Shown: positions 27,470-36,438 of the stretch, piece after piece
Numbering within the stretch: the first letter of the stretch is position 1
Layout of the letters: every line of letters starts with the position of its first letter
DNA from: Hymenobacter terrenus
GTDB taxonomy: Bacteria > Bacteroidota > Bacteroidia > Cytophagales > Hymenobacteraceae
Direction: 5' to 3'
Assembly (NCBI RefSeq): GCF_000972495.1
Contig: NZ_LATM01000031.1
Location: 1-49,266 of the forward strand
DNA length: 49,266 nucleotides
Made by a program: the position numbers and the translations under genes
Notes under the pieces: model-generated
Told to the model about the DNA's origin: nothing
Databases searched by the model: none
What the model saw: only the letters and a program-made list of their open reading frames with translations

Positions 27470-28195
27470 ATGAACTACACGCTGCTTTCTGAATTGCTGC
27501 CGCTACTAGCCCAGTACCAACAGACTACTGAGCCGGAAGCGCAGAACGCGGCAGGCTTTGCGGCGTGGCTGCACTTTCAGCAGACGCCTGTTCTGGCTGA
27601 CTTGCCGGCTGGCCATTATCCCGCCGCCCGCACCCCAGCCAACCCCTACGAAACCGATGCCTCGGTCCTGACCAAACTGCTGACCTTCGTGTACCGCTAC
27701 GTGCGCGGCTACACGCGGCACGCCCTGGGGGGCACGCCGTTGGTAGGCTTCGATGACTTCATCTACCTGATTTCGCTCTTCGCGGGCGGCCCTGGCACCC
27801 GCTCAGAGTTGATGCTGCGCAACATTCACGAGAAAGCAGCTGGTACTGAGGTCATCCGGCGGCTGCTCCGCCACGAGCTAGTCACCGAAGGCCCCCACCC
27901 TACCGACCGCCGCCGCAAAGTGCTTCAAATTAGTGAAACGGGCCGCCAGATTCTGTTGGGAGTGATGGGCCGCATGTCGCAGGTGGCCCAAATGGCAACC
28001 GGTGACCTCACCCCCGCGGAGTTGCAGCAGCTAGTGCACCTGCTCCATCGTCTCGATGCCTTTCACTATCCCATTTTCGCTGGGTCCCGCCCCGACTCCT
28101 TCACTGACTTGGTAGCTGCGCATTTCCCGGGCGTAGCGCCCAACTGGCCGCCGCGCAACCTCCCGCCAGGCACGGGCCCATTGGAAGTGGCCTAG
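27470..28195 (+). CDS. MarR-like winged-helix transcriptional regulator
   Basis: About 241 aa from ATG 27470 (an upstream in-frame start at 27431 lacks support). The N-terminal third is helical. A winged-helix domain follows at about residues 90-190: FDDFIYLISLFAGGPGTRSE, LMLRNIHEKAAGTEVIRRLL, and the wing VTEGPHPTDRRRKVLQISET. A helix with LTPAELQQLVHLLHRL comes next. The tail APNWPPRNLPPGTGPLEVA is distinctive and reappears, decayed, at 30447-30529. It is longer than typical MarR proteins (about 140-180 aa). It is divergent from the TonB receptor and probably controls it. The inducer is unknown. Confidence 0.8.
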   Translation: MNYTLLSELLPLLAQYQQTTEPEAQNAAGFAAWLHFQQTPVLADLPAGHYPAARTPANPYETDASVLTKLLTFVYRYVRGYTRHALGGTPLVGFDDFIYLISLFAGGPGTRSELMLRNIHEKAAGTEVIRRLLRHELVTEGPHPTDRRRKVLQISETGRQILLGVMGRMSQVAQMATGDLTPAELQQLVHLLHRLDAFHYPIFAGSRPDSFTDLVAAHFPGVAPNWPPRNLPPGTGPLEVA

Positions 28196-28329
28196 CACTA
28201 GAGGTTTAAGCGTTGACTAATAAGACAATAAGCTCCTGCTGCGAACTAGTTCTTGCGAGTTAATTCGTCTACCCCGAAGTTGCCATCAGCAGCATGGCCA
28301 CCTGGGTGATAGGCTCGCGGCCTTCAGCA

Positions 28330-28492
28330 AGTACGATTTATACTAAGAAGAGAGCGAAGCCCAGGTGGATGCCCTTTGTCAGCAATTAACCACCGATGGC
28401 TTCACGGCCGGCGCGCCCCGCAAGTTCCACAGGCCCTGGACGTTTTACCGCCCGGATCTGGGAGGAATGATGGTGGAGATGATGGCCTGACC
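28330..28492 (+). pseudogene. Possible remnant of a VOC (glyoxalase-fold) protein
   Basis: The frame reading EESEAQVDALCQQLTTDGFT, then AGAPRKFHRPWTFYRPDLGG and MMVEMMA-stop resembles the C-terminal half of a glyoxalase/VOC domain. There, a V-D-A-L-x-x-x-L-x-x-D-G-F helix precedes strands ending in G-x-x-V-E. It is preceded by a stop in the same frame and lacks a start and the first half. The family call is weak. Confidence 0.3.
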
Positions 28493-28962
28493 GCCCGCCA
28501 CTTGCTTTGCATTTGAAGCCCCTCCTGTGGTACTGCTGCTTCGTAGTCAGTCCTGCGCGGCGCGAATATTTGTCAAACAACCTCAATATCAGAATTTCAT
28601 GGTCTCTATGCCGGCCAACTCAAATGTGGGGTTAACGGACCGGCTTCCCAGTGGCCGGGTGCGGTGCCGAACATTCGCTGGAACGGTAAACAGCTGACCG
28701 GGCGCGAGTTAAATCGTATGCTGTTCTAAATCAATGCATAGGATACCCTCAGATATTATCTGCTGACGGGAGCCGGCAAGTGGAGCAGGAAGGAAGGCTG
28801 CTCAGCCTGAAACGGAGCAATCAGCTGAAGGCTCAAGGGCCCACTCAATGAGATGGAAGAGCTCCTCATTGGCTAGAAAAAATCAGGTCAAGCAAAAGCT
28901 GAAGGCTCTCTCAGCCAACGCCATTACTTCGTCTATCCGGGTGATGCGCTTGGCGTCCGACC

Positions 28963-29013
28963 CCGTTGAGTTGGTCGTCTGAGCGCCTGCAAGTAGGCGC
29001 CGGAACTCAACGG
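28963..29013. repeat. Two-tier inverted repeat
   Basis: An outer 10-bp perfect stem joins CCGTTGAGTT (28963-28972) and AACTCAACGG (29004-29013). An inner 6-bp stem joins GCGCCT (28983-28988) and AGGCGC (28995-29000). It lies about 155 bp upstream of the FAS1 gene. It is not followed by a T-run. The function is unknown; a structured RNA, a terminator of lost genes, or a protein-binding site are options. Confidence 0.5.
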
Positions 29014-29168
29014 CCGACTCGACGCCCTCAGAGGGCATTACGGTTCACTCCGATTTTTAGCGGCTGCGCTCTGGAAATATGCCAGTTGACACCCAAAGCT
29101 GCACCCTCCCCGGCTCTATAACAGTTTGAAAGACAAATCATTTTTTCACTTCAAACCCTTATTCGCTT

Positions 29169-30257
29169 ATGTACACTTCCTTCTCTCTTCTGTCATTCCG
29201 GCGTCTGTTTGTGATGCTGGTTGCGCTCTTTGGTTTCGCCCTCGCTGGTTGCGACAAGAATGATGTCGCCAAACCGGCCCCGACTCCCGAGCAGAACATC
29301 GAGCAGCTGGCCCGGGGTAACTCCGCCTTGTCAATCGTGCAGGTCGCGCAGAGCAACCCCAACTTCTCGGTGCTGGTTGCGGCCGTCGTGAAAGCCGACT
29401 TGGCCACTACGCTCAGCAGCGCGGGGCCCTTCACCGTGCTGGCGCCGACCAACGCCGCCTTTGCCCGGTTGCCCGCACCATTTAATACTGCCGCCAACAT
29501 TACGGCCATCACCGATGCCGCGCAGGTTGCGGCCCTGAAAAACATCCTGCTCTACCACGTGCTAGCCGGCCGCAAAGCTGCTGCCGACTTCCCCACCGGG
29601 ACCAGTGCCCAGGTTACGGCCAAGCCTGCTTCCGCCCCCGATGTGAATGACAACACAGTGTATATCTCCAAAAACAATAACAGGCTTTTTGACCGAATTC
29701 TAATCAACGGGAACACCAGGGTGATAACCGCCGACATAGCTGCCAGCAACGGCATCATCCACGCCATCGACAAGGTGCTCATGTTCCCGACTGGTAAAAT
29801 AACCGACCTCGTAGTGGCGGCCACCACAGGCTCGAACCCCCAGTTTACGCTGCTGCTTAAGGCCTTGCAGCGCCCCGCTGCCGCCGCCCTGCTCACCGCC
29901 GCCGCTGACCCCGCTTCCAACCTGACGGTATTTGCCCCCACCGATGCGGCCTTCCGGTTGCTGCTCGCGCAACTGCACCTCAACGACCTCGACCAAGTGC
30001 CCGATGCCACGCTGGTCGCTGTGCTCAAGTTGCACATCATCGGCAGCCGGGCCTTCTCCTCTGACCTGAGCAGTGGCTCGTTCTTTTCAAACCAGGTTGT
30101 TACGACGTTGGGCGGCCCTGTGACCGTCGCGGGAACGGTATCTTTCCTCACCGTTCGGGGCCCCGGCAACAAGTTCGCACCGGCCAACGCCCGCCCAACC
30201 GACCTTCTGGCCAGCAACGGGGTGGTTCACGTCATCGACCGGGTTTTGCTGCCGTAG
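29169..30257 (+). CDS. Lipoprotein with two fasciclin (FAS1) domains
   Basis: This 362-aa protein has a lipoprotein signal ending LFGFALAGC (Cys28). Two FAS1 domains follow, at about 50-200 and 205-362. Each shows the FAS1 H1 motif (FTVLAPTNAAFARLP; LTVFAPTDAAFRLLL) and the H2-type ending (NGIIHAIDKVLMFP; NGVVHVIDRVLLP). FAS1 proteins mediate adhesion or carbohydrate/matrix contacts at the cell surface. This one would be anchored in a membrane by its lipid. A 10-bp-stem hairpin 26 nt after the stop suggests a monocistronic transcript. Confidence 0.9.
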   Translation: MYTSFSLLSFRRLFVMLVALFGFALAGCDKNDVAKPAPTPEQNIEQLARGNSALSIVQVAQSNPNFSVLVAAVVKADLATTLSSAGPFTVLAPTNAAFARLPAPFNTAANITAITDAAQVAALKNILLYHVLAGRKAAADFPTGTSAQVTAKPASAPDVNDNTVYISKNNNRLFDRILINGNTRVITADIAASNGIIHAIDKVLMFPTGKITDLVVAATTGSNPQFTLLLKALQRPAAAALLTAAADPASNLTVFAPTDAAFRLLLAQLHLNDLDQVPDATLVAVLKLHIIGSRAFSSDLSSGSFFSNQVVTTLGGPVTVAGTVSFLTVRGPGNKFAPANARPTDLLASNGVVHVIDRVLLP

Positions 30258-30282
30258 CCTGACCACCACACCAACCAATTAC

Positions 30283-30324
30283 AACAGCCTCGTTGCCTTC
30301 CTCGCGGTCGGTGGCGAGGCTGTT
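30283..30324 (+). terminator. Probable transcription terminator of the FAS1 gene
   Basis: AACAGCCTCG (30283-30292) pairs perfectly with CGAGGCTGTT (30315-30324), a 10-bp stem placed 26 nt after the FAS1 stop codon. There is no strong U-run downstream, which is common for Bacteroidota 3' hairpins. Confidence 0.6.
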
Positions 30325-30446
30325 ACTGGTTTAGCCTTTCTGGCCGAGGAAGCTCCTGTGTGCATTGGCCTGCTCAATACAGAAACGCCACTCTTAGCGT
30401 CTCTACACTGGACGGGCAGCCTTCTGGCAAATGCAAATAACCGTTA

Positions 30447-30529
30447 TGATTGAGTTGTGGGTGAAGCCCAACTGGCCGTTACGCAGCCTCCCACCTGGTG
30501 CGGGCCCACTGGAAGCAGGCCAACAGTAG
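30447..30529 (+). pseudogene. C-terminal remnant of a second copy of the MarR-like gene
   Basis: The frame ending VKPNWPLRSLPPGAGPLEAG, then QQ and stop at 30529, closely parallels the last 19 residues of the MarR-like regulator at 27470-28195 (VAPNWPPRNLPPGTGPLEVA). The DNA is also clearly alike. No upstream part of the paralogue remains beyond MIELW. This records a duplication followed by deletion. An intact promoter or start is not seen. Confidence 0.65.
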
Positions 30530-30620
30530 CATTTTAGATAAGTTTATGAGCAGGTAGCAGGCACTTGAACACCTACCGGGAGCTGGCCGCTTGGCTACAA
30601 CCTGCTCCACCTCACGCGTT

Positions 30621-31472
30621 ATGCGGTATACCGAAATCGTTCCCCACCCCCATCTTCAAGCTTATATCAACTGCTTTTGGGTGCTGGAGGAGGTCATGGC
30701 TGATACCACCCCCGACCCAGTATTTCCCGATGGGTGCCTGGAATGGATGTTCTATCTGCGTGGCGCCTCCCAGCGGGTTACACTGGCTGATGGTACGTCA
30801 AGCCTCAATCCGCGCTTCGAAGTTGTGGGCCAGATGACTCGTCCATGGGGCATCCGGTGGACGCCGGGCGTGCACTTGCTAGGGGTGAGGTTTTTTCCAC
30901 ATACGTTTGCCTACTTCGCCCCGCGGGGCTTGCCGGTGCACGAACTCAACGACCAGAACCTGGGTGTTGAGGACCTGCTGGGAGGCGGGTTTCAGGAGGT
31001 GGCGCGGCGGCTGACCGACTGCGCCGAGCCGGCCGCTGGCGTGGCCCTACTCGAAACCTACTTGCTGGCACACTTGCGCCGCTGCCCGCCTCTGGTGGGG
31101 GCTTCGTATCTGGAATTTGCCGTGCCTTACATTTTGGCTGGTCAGGGCCACGCCAGTCTCGACGCCTTGGTGCGCAAGCTGGGCATTGGCGGGCGTTATT
31201 TGGAGCGGTTGTTCAACCAGCAGGTTGGCGTGAGCCCGAAGTATTTCTGTCGCATCATCCGCTTTCAGCAAACCTTTCGTTGGCTGGAACGCACGGACTC
31301 TCTCACGGCCGTGGCCACAGCGTGTGGCTACTACGACCAGGCTCATTTCATTCGCGACTTTCGCCACTTTACCGGCACCACGCCCTCAGCGTTTCGCCGC
31401 GCCGCAGGCCCCATCAGCACGACTTTTCTGGCGGAAGGCAGCAGTTCGTATCTGTACAATTTTCGGGAGTAG
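30621..31472 (+). CDS. AraC-family transcriptional regulator
   Basis: 283 aa from ATG 30621 (MRYTEIVPHPHLQAYINCFW). I prefer this start over one 30 nt upstream because the family's N-terminal domain (DUF6597-like: P-x-x-x-L-x-x-Y-I-x-x-F-W) begins here. The sensor part includes FPDGCLEWMFYLRG and a G-V-x-F-x-P-x-x-x-x-F motif (LLGVRFFPHTFAYF). The C-terminal pair of helix-turn-helices is complete (SLDALVRKLGIGGRYLERLF; DSLTAVATACGYYDQAHFIR, then FTGTTPSAFR). The ligand and targets are unknown. The NTF2-like gene 104 bp downstream on the same strand may be a target or operon partner. Confidence 0.88.
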   Translation: MRYTEIVPHPHLQAYINCFWVLEEVMADTTPDPVFPDGCLEWMFYLRGASQRVTLADGTSSLNPRFEVVGQMTRPWGIRWTPGVHLLGVRFFPHTFAYFAPRGLPVHELNDQNLGVEDLLGGGFQEVARRLTDCAEPAAGVALLETYLLAHLRRCPPLVGASYLEFAVPYILAGQGHASLDALVRKLGIGGRYLERLFNQQVGVSPKYFCRIIRFQQTFRWLERTDSLTAVATACGYYDQAHFIRDFRHFTGTTPSAFRRAAGPISTTFLAEGSSSYLYNFRE

Positions 31473-31576
31473 GGCCGCCGGTTCTTGCGGAGGAAATGGG
31501 CAAAGCAGCGCCGTCAGGAAACCCCTGAGTTCAATGCTCCGGCTTTGCCCCAAACTTCCACAACATATTCCGCCCC

Positions 31577-32419
31577 GTGCTGTTGCTTTTCCCATTCAGT
31601 CTATTTGCCCTCGCCGCGCTGGCCCAGACTTCAGACGTTGCCCTCGCTCCCACCGACCCCGAACAACCCGCCATTCAGGCTTGCATAAGCTACTACTTCC
31701 AGGCTGGCGACCACGCCAGCGCCGCCGAACTCAGTGCCGCCTTTCACCCCGGCGCCCTGATGTTTTGGGTGGATGACACGGGCCTGATGCAGCACCTTAC
31801 CCAGACGCAATGGAAAGCCCAGCTGCGTGCGACTCAGGTGCCCACTCCAGCCACTAAGCGCACCATTGTGCTGGTTGACCGGACTGGCGATGTGGCCGTG
31901 GCGCGCCTGACCTCAGAGTTTTCCGACCGCGTGTACTACGACTACATGAATCTGGTGAAAATCGCCGGGCGCTGGCAGATTGTCACCAAAGTGTTTCACC
32001 GCGCCGGGGCGCCTGGCGGGACCCAGCCTGTGGCTAACCTGGCCGCGGACCGCCAGCAAATCGAGCAGCTACTTGCGACCAAGTTTCGCGCCATGGATAC
32101 CTCTGACCCCGACCTCCTGGCCAGGGCCTACCACCCGCGCACCCAATCTTACTACACCGATGAGAATCAACTCGTAGCCGTATCCATTGGCGAATGGGAA
32201 GCGCGCTACGCCGCCGACCGGCGCGCCCAAACGCCCGCACCAACGGCTGTGCGGACCATCCGGCAAATCGACTGCTTAGGCACAGTGGGCTATTCTCGCT
32301 TCACCCACACCTTCCCCAACGGCCAGGTGGTGACTGATTATACGCTGCTGCTAAAAATTGAGAACCAATGGCGCATTGTGGGGCTGCTCATCACCAACAA
32401 TCAGGGAATCGGCAAATAA
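31577..32419 (+). CDS. Secreted protein with two tandem NTF2-like (SnoaL / putative lumazine-binding) domains
   Basis: 280 aa with a GTG start at 31577; the in-frame stop at 31526 and the absence of an ATG leave this as the only start that yields the signal peptide (LLLFPFSLFALAALAQ). Two consecutive cone-fold domains follow, at about 27-150 and 155-280. Each has the helix-to-strand order of 'putative lumazine-binding' proteins: first IQACISYYFQAGDHASAAEL to MNLVKIAGRWQIVTKVFHR; second IEQLLATKFRAMDTSDPDLL to YTLLLKIENQWRIVGLLIT. Such proteins lack a defined catalytic signature. The role is unknown and the location is probably periplasmic. Confidence 0.78.
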   Translation: MLLLFPFSLFALAALAQTSDVALAPTDPEQPAIQACISYYFQAGDHASAAELSAAFHPGALMFWVDDTGLMQHLTQTQWKAQLRATQVPTPATKRTIVLVDRTGDVAVARLTSEFSDRVYYDYMNLVKIAGRWQIVTKVFHRAGAPGGTQPVANLAADRQQIEQLLATKFRAMDTSDPDLLARAYHPRTQSYYTDENQLVAVSIGEWEARYAADRRAQTPAPTAVRTIRQIDCLGTVGYSRFTHTFPNGQVVTDYTLLLKIENQWRIVGLLITNNQGIGK

Positions 32420-32506
32420 CGGAATCGGGGCCACCAGCATCAGACGCCAGATAACTAGTTTATTGCTAGCACCTGTGGTTGATTTGCTTACTTTAAAACT
32501 CAATAC

Positions 32507-33217
32507 ATGAAACTCCTACTATTGTCCGCTGTGGCGACACTGCTTATCGGCCGGGCTGCACAGGCTCAGCAGGCCACTCCCGGCCCGCTGGCGCGCTTTG
32601 CCGTGTGGCAGCCCAAAGACAACGTGGGGCAACAGTTCGCCAGCGGCTACCAGCAGCATCTGGCTTGGCATGCCCGCCAGCCCGACCCGTGGAATTGGTA
32701 TGGCTGGCTGGTGGCCTCGGGTCCGCGCCAGGGCTGGTTCGTAGATGCCACCTTCGGCCACGCCGCCACCGACTTTGACCACCCGGTGGACCCGGCCGGC
32801 GACGCCGCCGATAATGCCTTGCACACCGAGCCTTTTGCGCGGTTCAACGGGTCTTTCACGGTGACCCTGCTGCCCAATGCCGGTACGCCGGGCCCCTTAC
32901 AGCTGACGGCCCCATACTTGCGCGCTTACTTCCTGACGCCTACCTACTCAGCGGCTCTGCAAAGTCTGCTTCCCAAGCTCCTGGCAGTGGCAGCCCGGAA
33001 GTACCCGGCCCAGCGGTTGTACTGCTTCGAATGGCTCGACGGCGGCAAGCTGCCGCAATTGCTACTGTTGCTGCCCTTTGCCAGCTTCGGGGAAAGCCTG
33101 GTGCCGGCGCAATTACTGGGGGAGTTGGAGGCTCTGGACACTCGCCACGTGGTGCAAGGAGTGGAAGCCGAAACGTGGCGCTACCGGGCAGACCTGAGTT
33201 ACTTTCCTGCCAAGTAG
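32507..33217 (+). CDS. Secreted protein of unknown function
   Basis: 236 aa; signal peptide MKLLLLSAVATLLIGRAAQA. The mature part has a striking aromatic, Asp- and His-rich block (GYQQHLAWHARQPDPWNWYG, then GPRQGWFVDATFGHAATDFD) that I recall from uncharacterised Bacteroidota secreted proteins but cannot name. It has no transmembrane helix and no cysteine pair. It lies 87 bp after the NTF2-like gene on the same strand, so the two may be co-expressed. The next gene is convergent. Confidence 0.65.
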   Translation: MKLLLLSAVATLLIGRAAQAQQATPGPLARFAVWQPKDNVGQQFASGYQQHLAWHARQPDPWNWYGWLVASGPRQGWFVDATFGHAATDFDHPVDPAGDAADNALHTEPFARFNGSFTVTLLPNAGTPGPLQLTAPYLRAYFLTPTYSAALQSLLPKLLAVAARKYPAQRLYCFEWLDGGKLPQLLLLLPFASFGESLVPAQLLGELEALDTRHVVQGVEAETWRYRADLSYFPAK

Positions 33218-33305
33218 CGCCAAAACAATTGCCTGGAAATTCCAGCAGAAACGCCGCCTATAACCACGGTCATGCAGCTGCTTTACTCGCAGATTTCCTC
33301 AGCAG

Positions 33306-34289
33306 CTATTCTATCGGGTAAGGCCCCTCGGTGAACGATTGGGCGTGGTATTTCTTCTTGCCGATTAGCTGCGCCAGAGGGCTGCGCGGGTCAGTGCCGG
33401 CTTGCAGGCAGTCGAGGATGTGGCGGAAATCGTAGCGCGGCTGCCAGCCCAGGTTCTGCCGGGCGTGCGCATTCACGTACACCCGCCCGATGCCGGGAAA
33501 CATCTGCCATCCCTGCCGGGCGTAAAGAGTCTCATAATCCGGAAAATACCGTCGTACCACTGCTGGGCCATCGGTGCGCAGCTCGGCTAGGTCATCCGGA
33601 CCGAAAGGCGTGGTGGCGCTGATGATGTAGCGGCCGAAACCTAGCTCCGCCGCTCGGGTCAGGGCCAGCAGATGGGCACTTACTACATCCTCGATGTCGA
33701 CCCGACGGTAAAGATATTCATTTGCCTTCGCGTTGCTGTCGACGTATGCTTGGCGGGTTAGGGCGCTGTCGTCGTCCTCCTGAAAGAACCGGGACGTCCG
33801 GAGCACAAGGCACGGCAGCCCTTTGTTGCGGCTGAACAGCTGGCACAGGTCTTCGGCGGCCGTTTTGGTTACCCCGTAAATATTCTTGGGCACTGGCACT
33901 ACTTCCTCGGTTATCCAGGCAGCCGGCGCGCCTAGCGGCGGGGTCAGCGCATCGCCAAACGTGCTGGTGGTACTTGTGAATATAAACGCGCCCACCCCGG
34001 CCTGCACGGCTTCTTCCAGTAGATGAAGCGTTCCGGTGATGTTGGTATCGACAAAGTCTTGCTGGGAATGCGTGGCTACGTGCGGTTTGTGCAGCGTGGC
34101 CGTGTGGAACACGGCTTCTACCCCGCGCACGCACTGCCGGACGTGGTTGCGGTCGGTGAGCGACCCCGGCTGGTTGGTGAAAGCCGATGGTATCAGGTCA
34201 AGGCCAACCACTTCGTGGCCTTGTTCGCGGAGCGTTCGGGCCAGTGCTTCTCCCAAATGGCCACTACTTCCCGTTACTAAAATTCTCAT
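33306..34289 (-). CDS. NAD(P)-dependent epimerase/dehydratase (extended SDR)
   Basis: 327 aa from ATG 34289 (MRILVTGSSGHLGEALARTL). The Rossmann glycine motif is TGSSGHLG, an extended-SDR form. The active-site residues are visible as FTSTTSTFGD (Ser/Thr) and YGVTK (Tyr and Lys). The C-terminal substrate part has VDIEDVVSAHLLALTRA and NLGWQPRYDF. The family acts on nucleotide sugars or small carbonyl compounds; the substrate is not readable here. It is transcribed alone, divergent from the serine hydrolase at 34706. Confidence 0.85.
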   Translation of the reverse strand: MRILVTGSSGHLGEALARTLREQGHEVVGLDLIPSAFTNQPGSLTDRNHVRQCVRGVEAVFHTATLHKPHVATHSQQDFVDTNITGTLHLLEEAVQAGVGAFIFTSTTSTFGDALTPPLGAPAAWITEEVVPVPKNIYGVTKTAAEDLCQLFSRNKGLPCLVLRTSRFFQEDDDSALTRQAYVDSNAKANEYLYRRVDIEDVVSAHLLALTRAAELGFGRYIISATTPFGPDDLAELRTDGPAVVRRYFPDYETLYARQGWQMFPGIGRVYVNAHARQNLGWQPRYDFRHILDCLQAGTDPRSPLAQLIGKKKYHAQSFTEGPYPIE

Positions 34290-34705
34290 GAGCACATCAA
34301 GTAAAAAGTCGAGTGTTTCCCGTCGGTAGGGGCCAGTTGGCCACTGTGTTTTGATTATTGCTTGCCGAAATTAAAGATTTGCCAGGCAATACTGCCCCAA
34401 AAATATGCCGACAAGCATCCTAACTTCGGCCATGCTGCCGGCCGCAACAATTATAGTCGAACTGGCCTGAACCAGCCTTATCGAGGCTGGTTCAGGCCAG
34501 TTCGGGTTAGCGGCCGTGATGTCAAAGGCAAATCATAAACACGTCCGTGGACGGAGGGCACTCTTTGTCGCATAAGCATTGATTCAAGATGCGGAGCGTG
34601 CTCACTCTTGTATTTTGCAACCATACATCGACTTTTCGAACAGCGCGGATTCAGTGAGTAGCTCGCGAGGTGCTTATCCTTCGCCCCTCAACCACAAACC
34701 GATTG
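34290..34705. other. Divergent intergenic region
   Basis: Besides the 20-bp hairpin at 34458-34504, I see no gene. Promoters for both flanking genes should lie here, but no full TTG-N19-TAnnTTTG match was found on either strand. Confidence 0.4.
34458..34504. repeat. 20-bp perfect hairpin in a divergent intergenic region
   Basis: CGAACTGGCCTGAACCAGCC (34458-34477) and its exact reverse complement (34485-34504) flank a 7-nt loop, ttatcga. It lies between two genes transcribed away from each other (starts at 34289 and 34706), so it does not terminate either. No T-run is seen on either side. Confidence 0.7.
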
Positions 34706-36199
34706 ATGCGCATTCTGTCTCAGATTTACCGATTGGCCTCACTGCTGATGCCGGCCGTAGTCGCTGCCCAGGCACCGCCAGTGGCCATAAACCCCGACAC
34801 GGCTGCGCAGCGACTGGGTACAAAATTCGTCACCACTGGTGACCATATCGGGCTGTCCATCGGCCTATACGACCGCGGCCGAACCTACTTCTACAACTTC
34901 GGCTCGACGGCAATCGGTGCTCACCGTACCCCGACGGCCAACACGTTGTACGAAATCGGCTCCATTACCAAAACCTTCACCAGTCTCTTGCTAGCGCAGG
35001 CCATTAGGGAGAAAAAGCTGGCGCTGAACGACGACATTCGCCGCTACCTCGACGGCCAGTACCCCAACCTTACGTACCAGGGCCAGCCCATCCGGCTGCT
35101 GCATTTGGCTAACACCACCTCGGGCCTGCCCGACAACCTGCCGGACCGCCCCGACGTCTTCCAACAAAAGCAGCGCCCCGACTCGGTCACCGCAATTTTT
35201 TCCCGGCTACACCGCGGTTACACCCGGCCGCAGTTCTACCAGGACTTGCGTCAGGTCAAGCTCAGCCGGGCGCCGGGCACCCGGTCGCAGCACTCCAATG
35301 TGGCCACTCAGCTGCTGGGCTACATTCTGGAGCGGGTGTACAAAATGCCTTATGAGGAATTGGTGCAGCGCTACATCCTGGCGCCAAACGGCATGACCAG
35401 CACTACGCCCGCCACCGCTGTGCCGGCCGCCAGCACCGCCCTACAAGCCAAAGGCCACAGCAGCGAAAATCACATAACGCCCTTCCTGACCCTCCCCGAC
35501 CTCCTGCCCGCCGGCGGCCTAAGCTCCAGCACGGCCGACATGGTGAAGTATCTACAGTTGCAGCTCGCCGAGAAAAGCCCCGCCGTAAAGCTCTCCCACC
35601 AAGTCACGCACGGTAGCATTGAGCAGGAGGCGGTGGGTTTCAACTGGTTTATCACCAAAACGGTGGCTAGCAAACGGGCTCTTTCGCACTCCGGCGGCAG
35701 TTTCGGTTTCGCTAGCTACTGCGTGTTCTACCCCGAGCAGAACCGCGGCCTCGTCCTGCTCGCCAACAAAAACAACGGCAGCACCGAAACCCGCCTGGCG
35801 GAGCTGGCCGTGGCCTTAGAAGAAAGCACCTACGGCCTGCCGTCCGGATTGCGAGCCTTCCGTACCGAGCTGACGAAACGCGGTTATCAGAATGCGCTGG
35901 CTGTTTTTACGGCCACCCGCCAGCAGCACCCGGAGCTGTTTTTGTCGGAAGACTATGTTAATAGCTGGGGCTACGGTCTGTTGGCACAAGGCCGGAAGCG
36001 CGAAGCCATTGGGGTATTTCAGCTGAATGTGGGGCTGTACCCGGACGGTGCCAACACCTACGACAGCCTCGCCGAAGCCTACGAGGCCAACGGGGAACGG
36101 GAACTGGCCATTAAGAACTACCGACGCTCTGTGGAACTGAATCCCGCGAACTCAAACGCCGTGGAGCAATTGAAGAAGCTAGGCGCCAGCGGCAAGTAA
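34706..36199 (+). CDS. Serine hydrolase of the beta-lactamase (class C/PBP) fold with C-terminal TPR
   Basis: 497 aa from ATG 34706, followed by a signal peptide (MRILSQIYRLASLLMPAVVA). The catalytic S-x-x-K is S86-I-T-K89. The second motif, normally Y-x-N, reads H196-S-N198 in RSQHSNVATQLLGYILE. The third motif is H328-S-G330 in ALSHSGGSFGFASY. After the hydrolase domain a TPR-like tail is present (NTYDSLAEAYEANGERELAI, then KNYRRSVELNPAN). Such proteins are usually esterases or peptidases rather than resistance enzymes. The Tyr-to-His change at the general base may alter or weaken activity. Confidence 0.85.
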   Translation: MRILSQIYRLASLLMPAVVAAQAPPVAINPDTAAQRLGTKFVTTGDHIGLSIGLYDRGRTYFYNFGSTAIGAHRTPTANTLYEIGSITKTFTSLLLAQAIREKKLALNDDIRRYLDGQYPNLTYQGQPIRLLHLANTTSGLPDNLPDRPDVFQQKQRPDSVTAIFSRLHRGYTRPQFYQDLRQVKLSRAPGTRSQHSNVATQLLGYILERVYKMPYEELVQRYILAPNGMTSTTPATAVPAASTALQAKGHSSENHITPFLTLPDLLPAGGLSSSTADMVKYLQLQLAEKSPAVKLSHQVTHGSIEQEAVGFNWFITKTVASKRALSHSGGSFGFASYCVFYPEQNRGLVLLANKNNGSTETRLAELAVALEESTYGLPSGLRAFRTELTKRGYQNALAVFTATRQQHPELFLSEDYVNSWGYGLLAQGRKREAIGVFQLNVGLYPDGANTYDSLAEAYEANGERELAIKNYRRSVELNPANSNAVEQLKKLGASGK

Positions 36200-36438
36200 A
36201 ACGGTACTCCGAACCTCCTTAGTGGCATATGCCGCGACGCCCCGCCAAGGACAAGGCCTAGGCTGATCCGCATAATAGGCAGGTCATTAAGTTACACTGA
36301 CGCACCGTTAGCAGAACAGCTGTAGTGACTTGATTGCCAATGCGAGCATCATCGCTGCTTCCTCGGAATTAGTCCCCGGCAGCTGATTGATTATTAGATA
36401 ATTTCATGTGTATTTATGACAATTATTCACGAAATTGT

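Larger units (their letters stand above)
28196..29168. other. Long non-coding or decayed region
   Basis: No intact gene is seen. 28330-28492 may be a VOC-fold remnant, and 28963-29013 is an inverted repeat; both are listed separately. At 28630-28730 one plus-strand frame (VNGPASQWPGAVPNIRWNGK) is protein-like for about 35 residues without start or family. The FAS1 gene promoter should lie in 29050-29165, but no clear TAnnTTTG was found. Confidence 0.4.
30258..30620. other. Intergenic region between the FAS1 and AraC genes
   Basis: It contains the FAS1 hairpin (30283-30324) and the MarR-paralogue stump (30447-30529). No convincing promoter for the AraC gene was recognised, and nothing else is seen. 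Confidence 0.4.

Noticed and set aside
28963..29013. Integron attC-like site
   Set aside because: The inverted repeat contains GTTGAGT and ACTCAAC, matching the core-site letters, but they are in the reverse order (GTTRRRY first, RYYYAAC last). No integrase or cassette gene is nearby.
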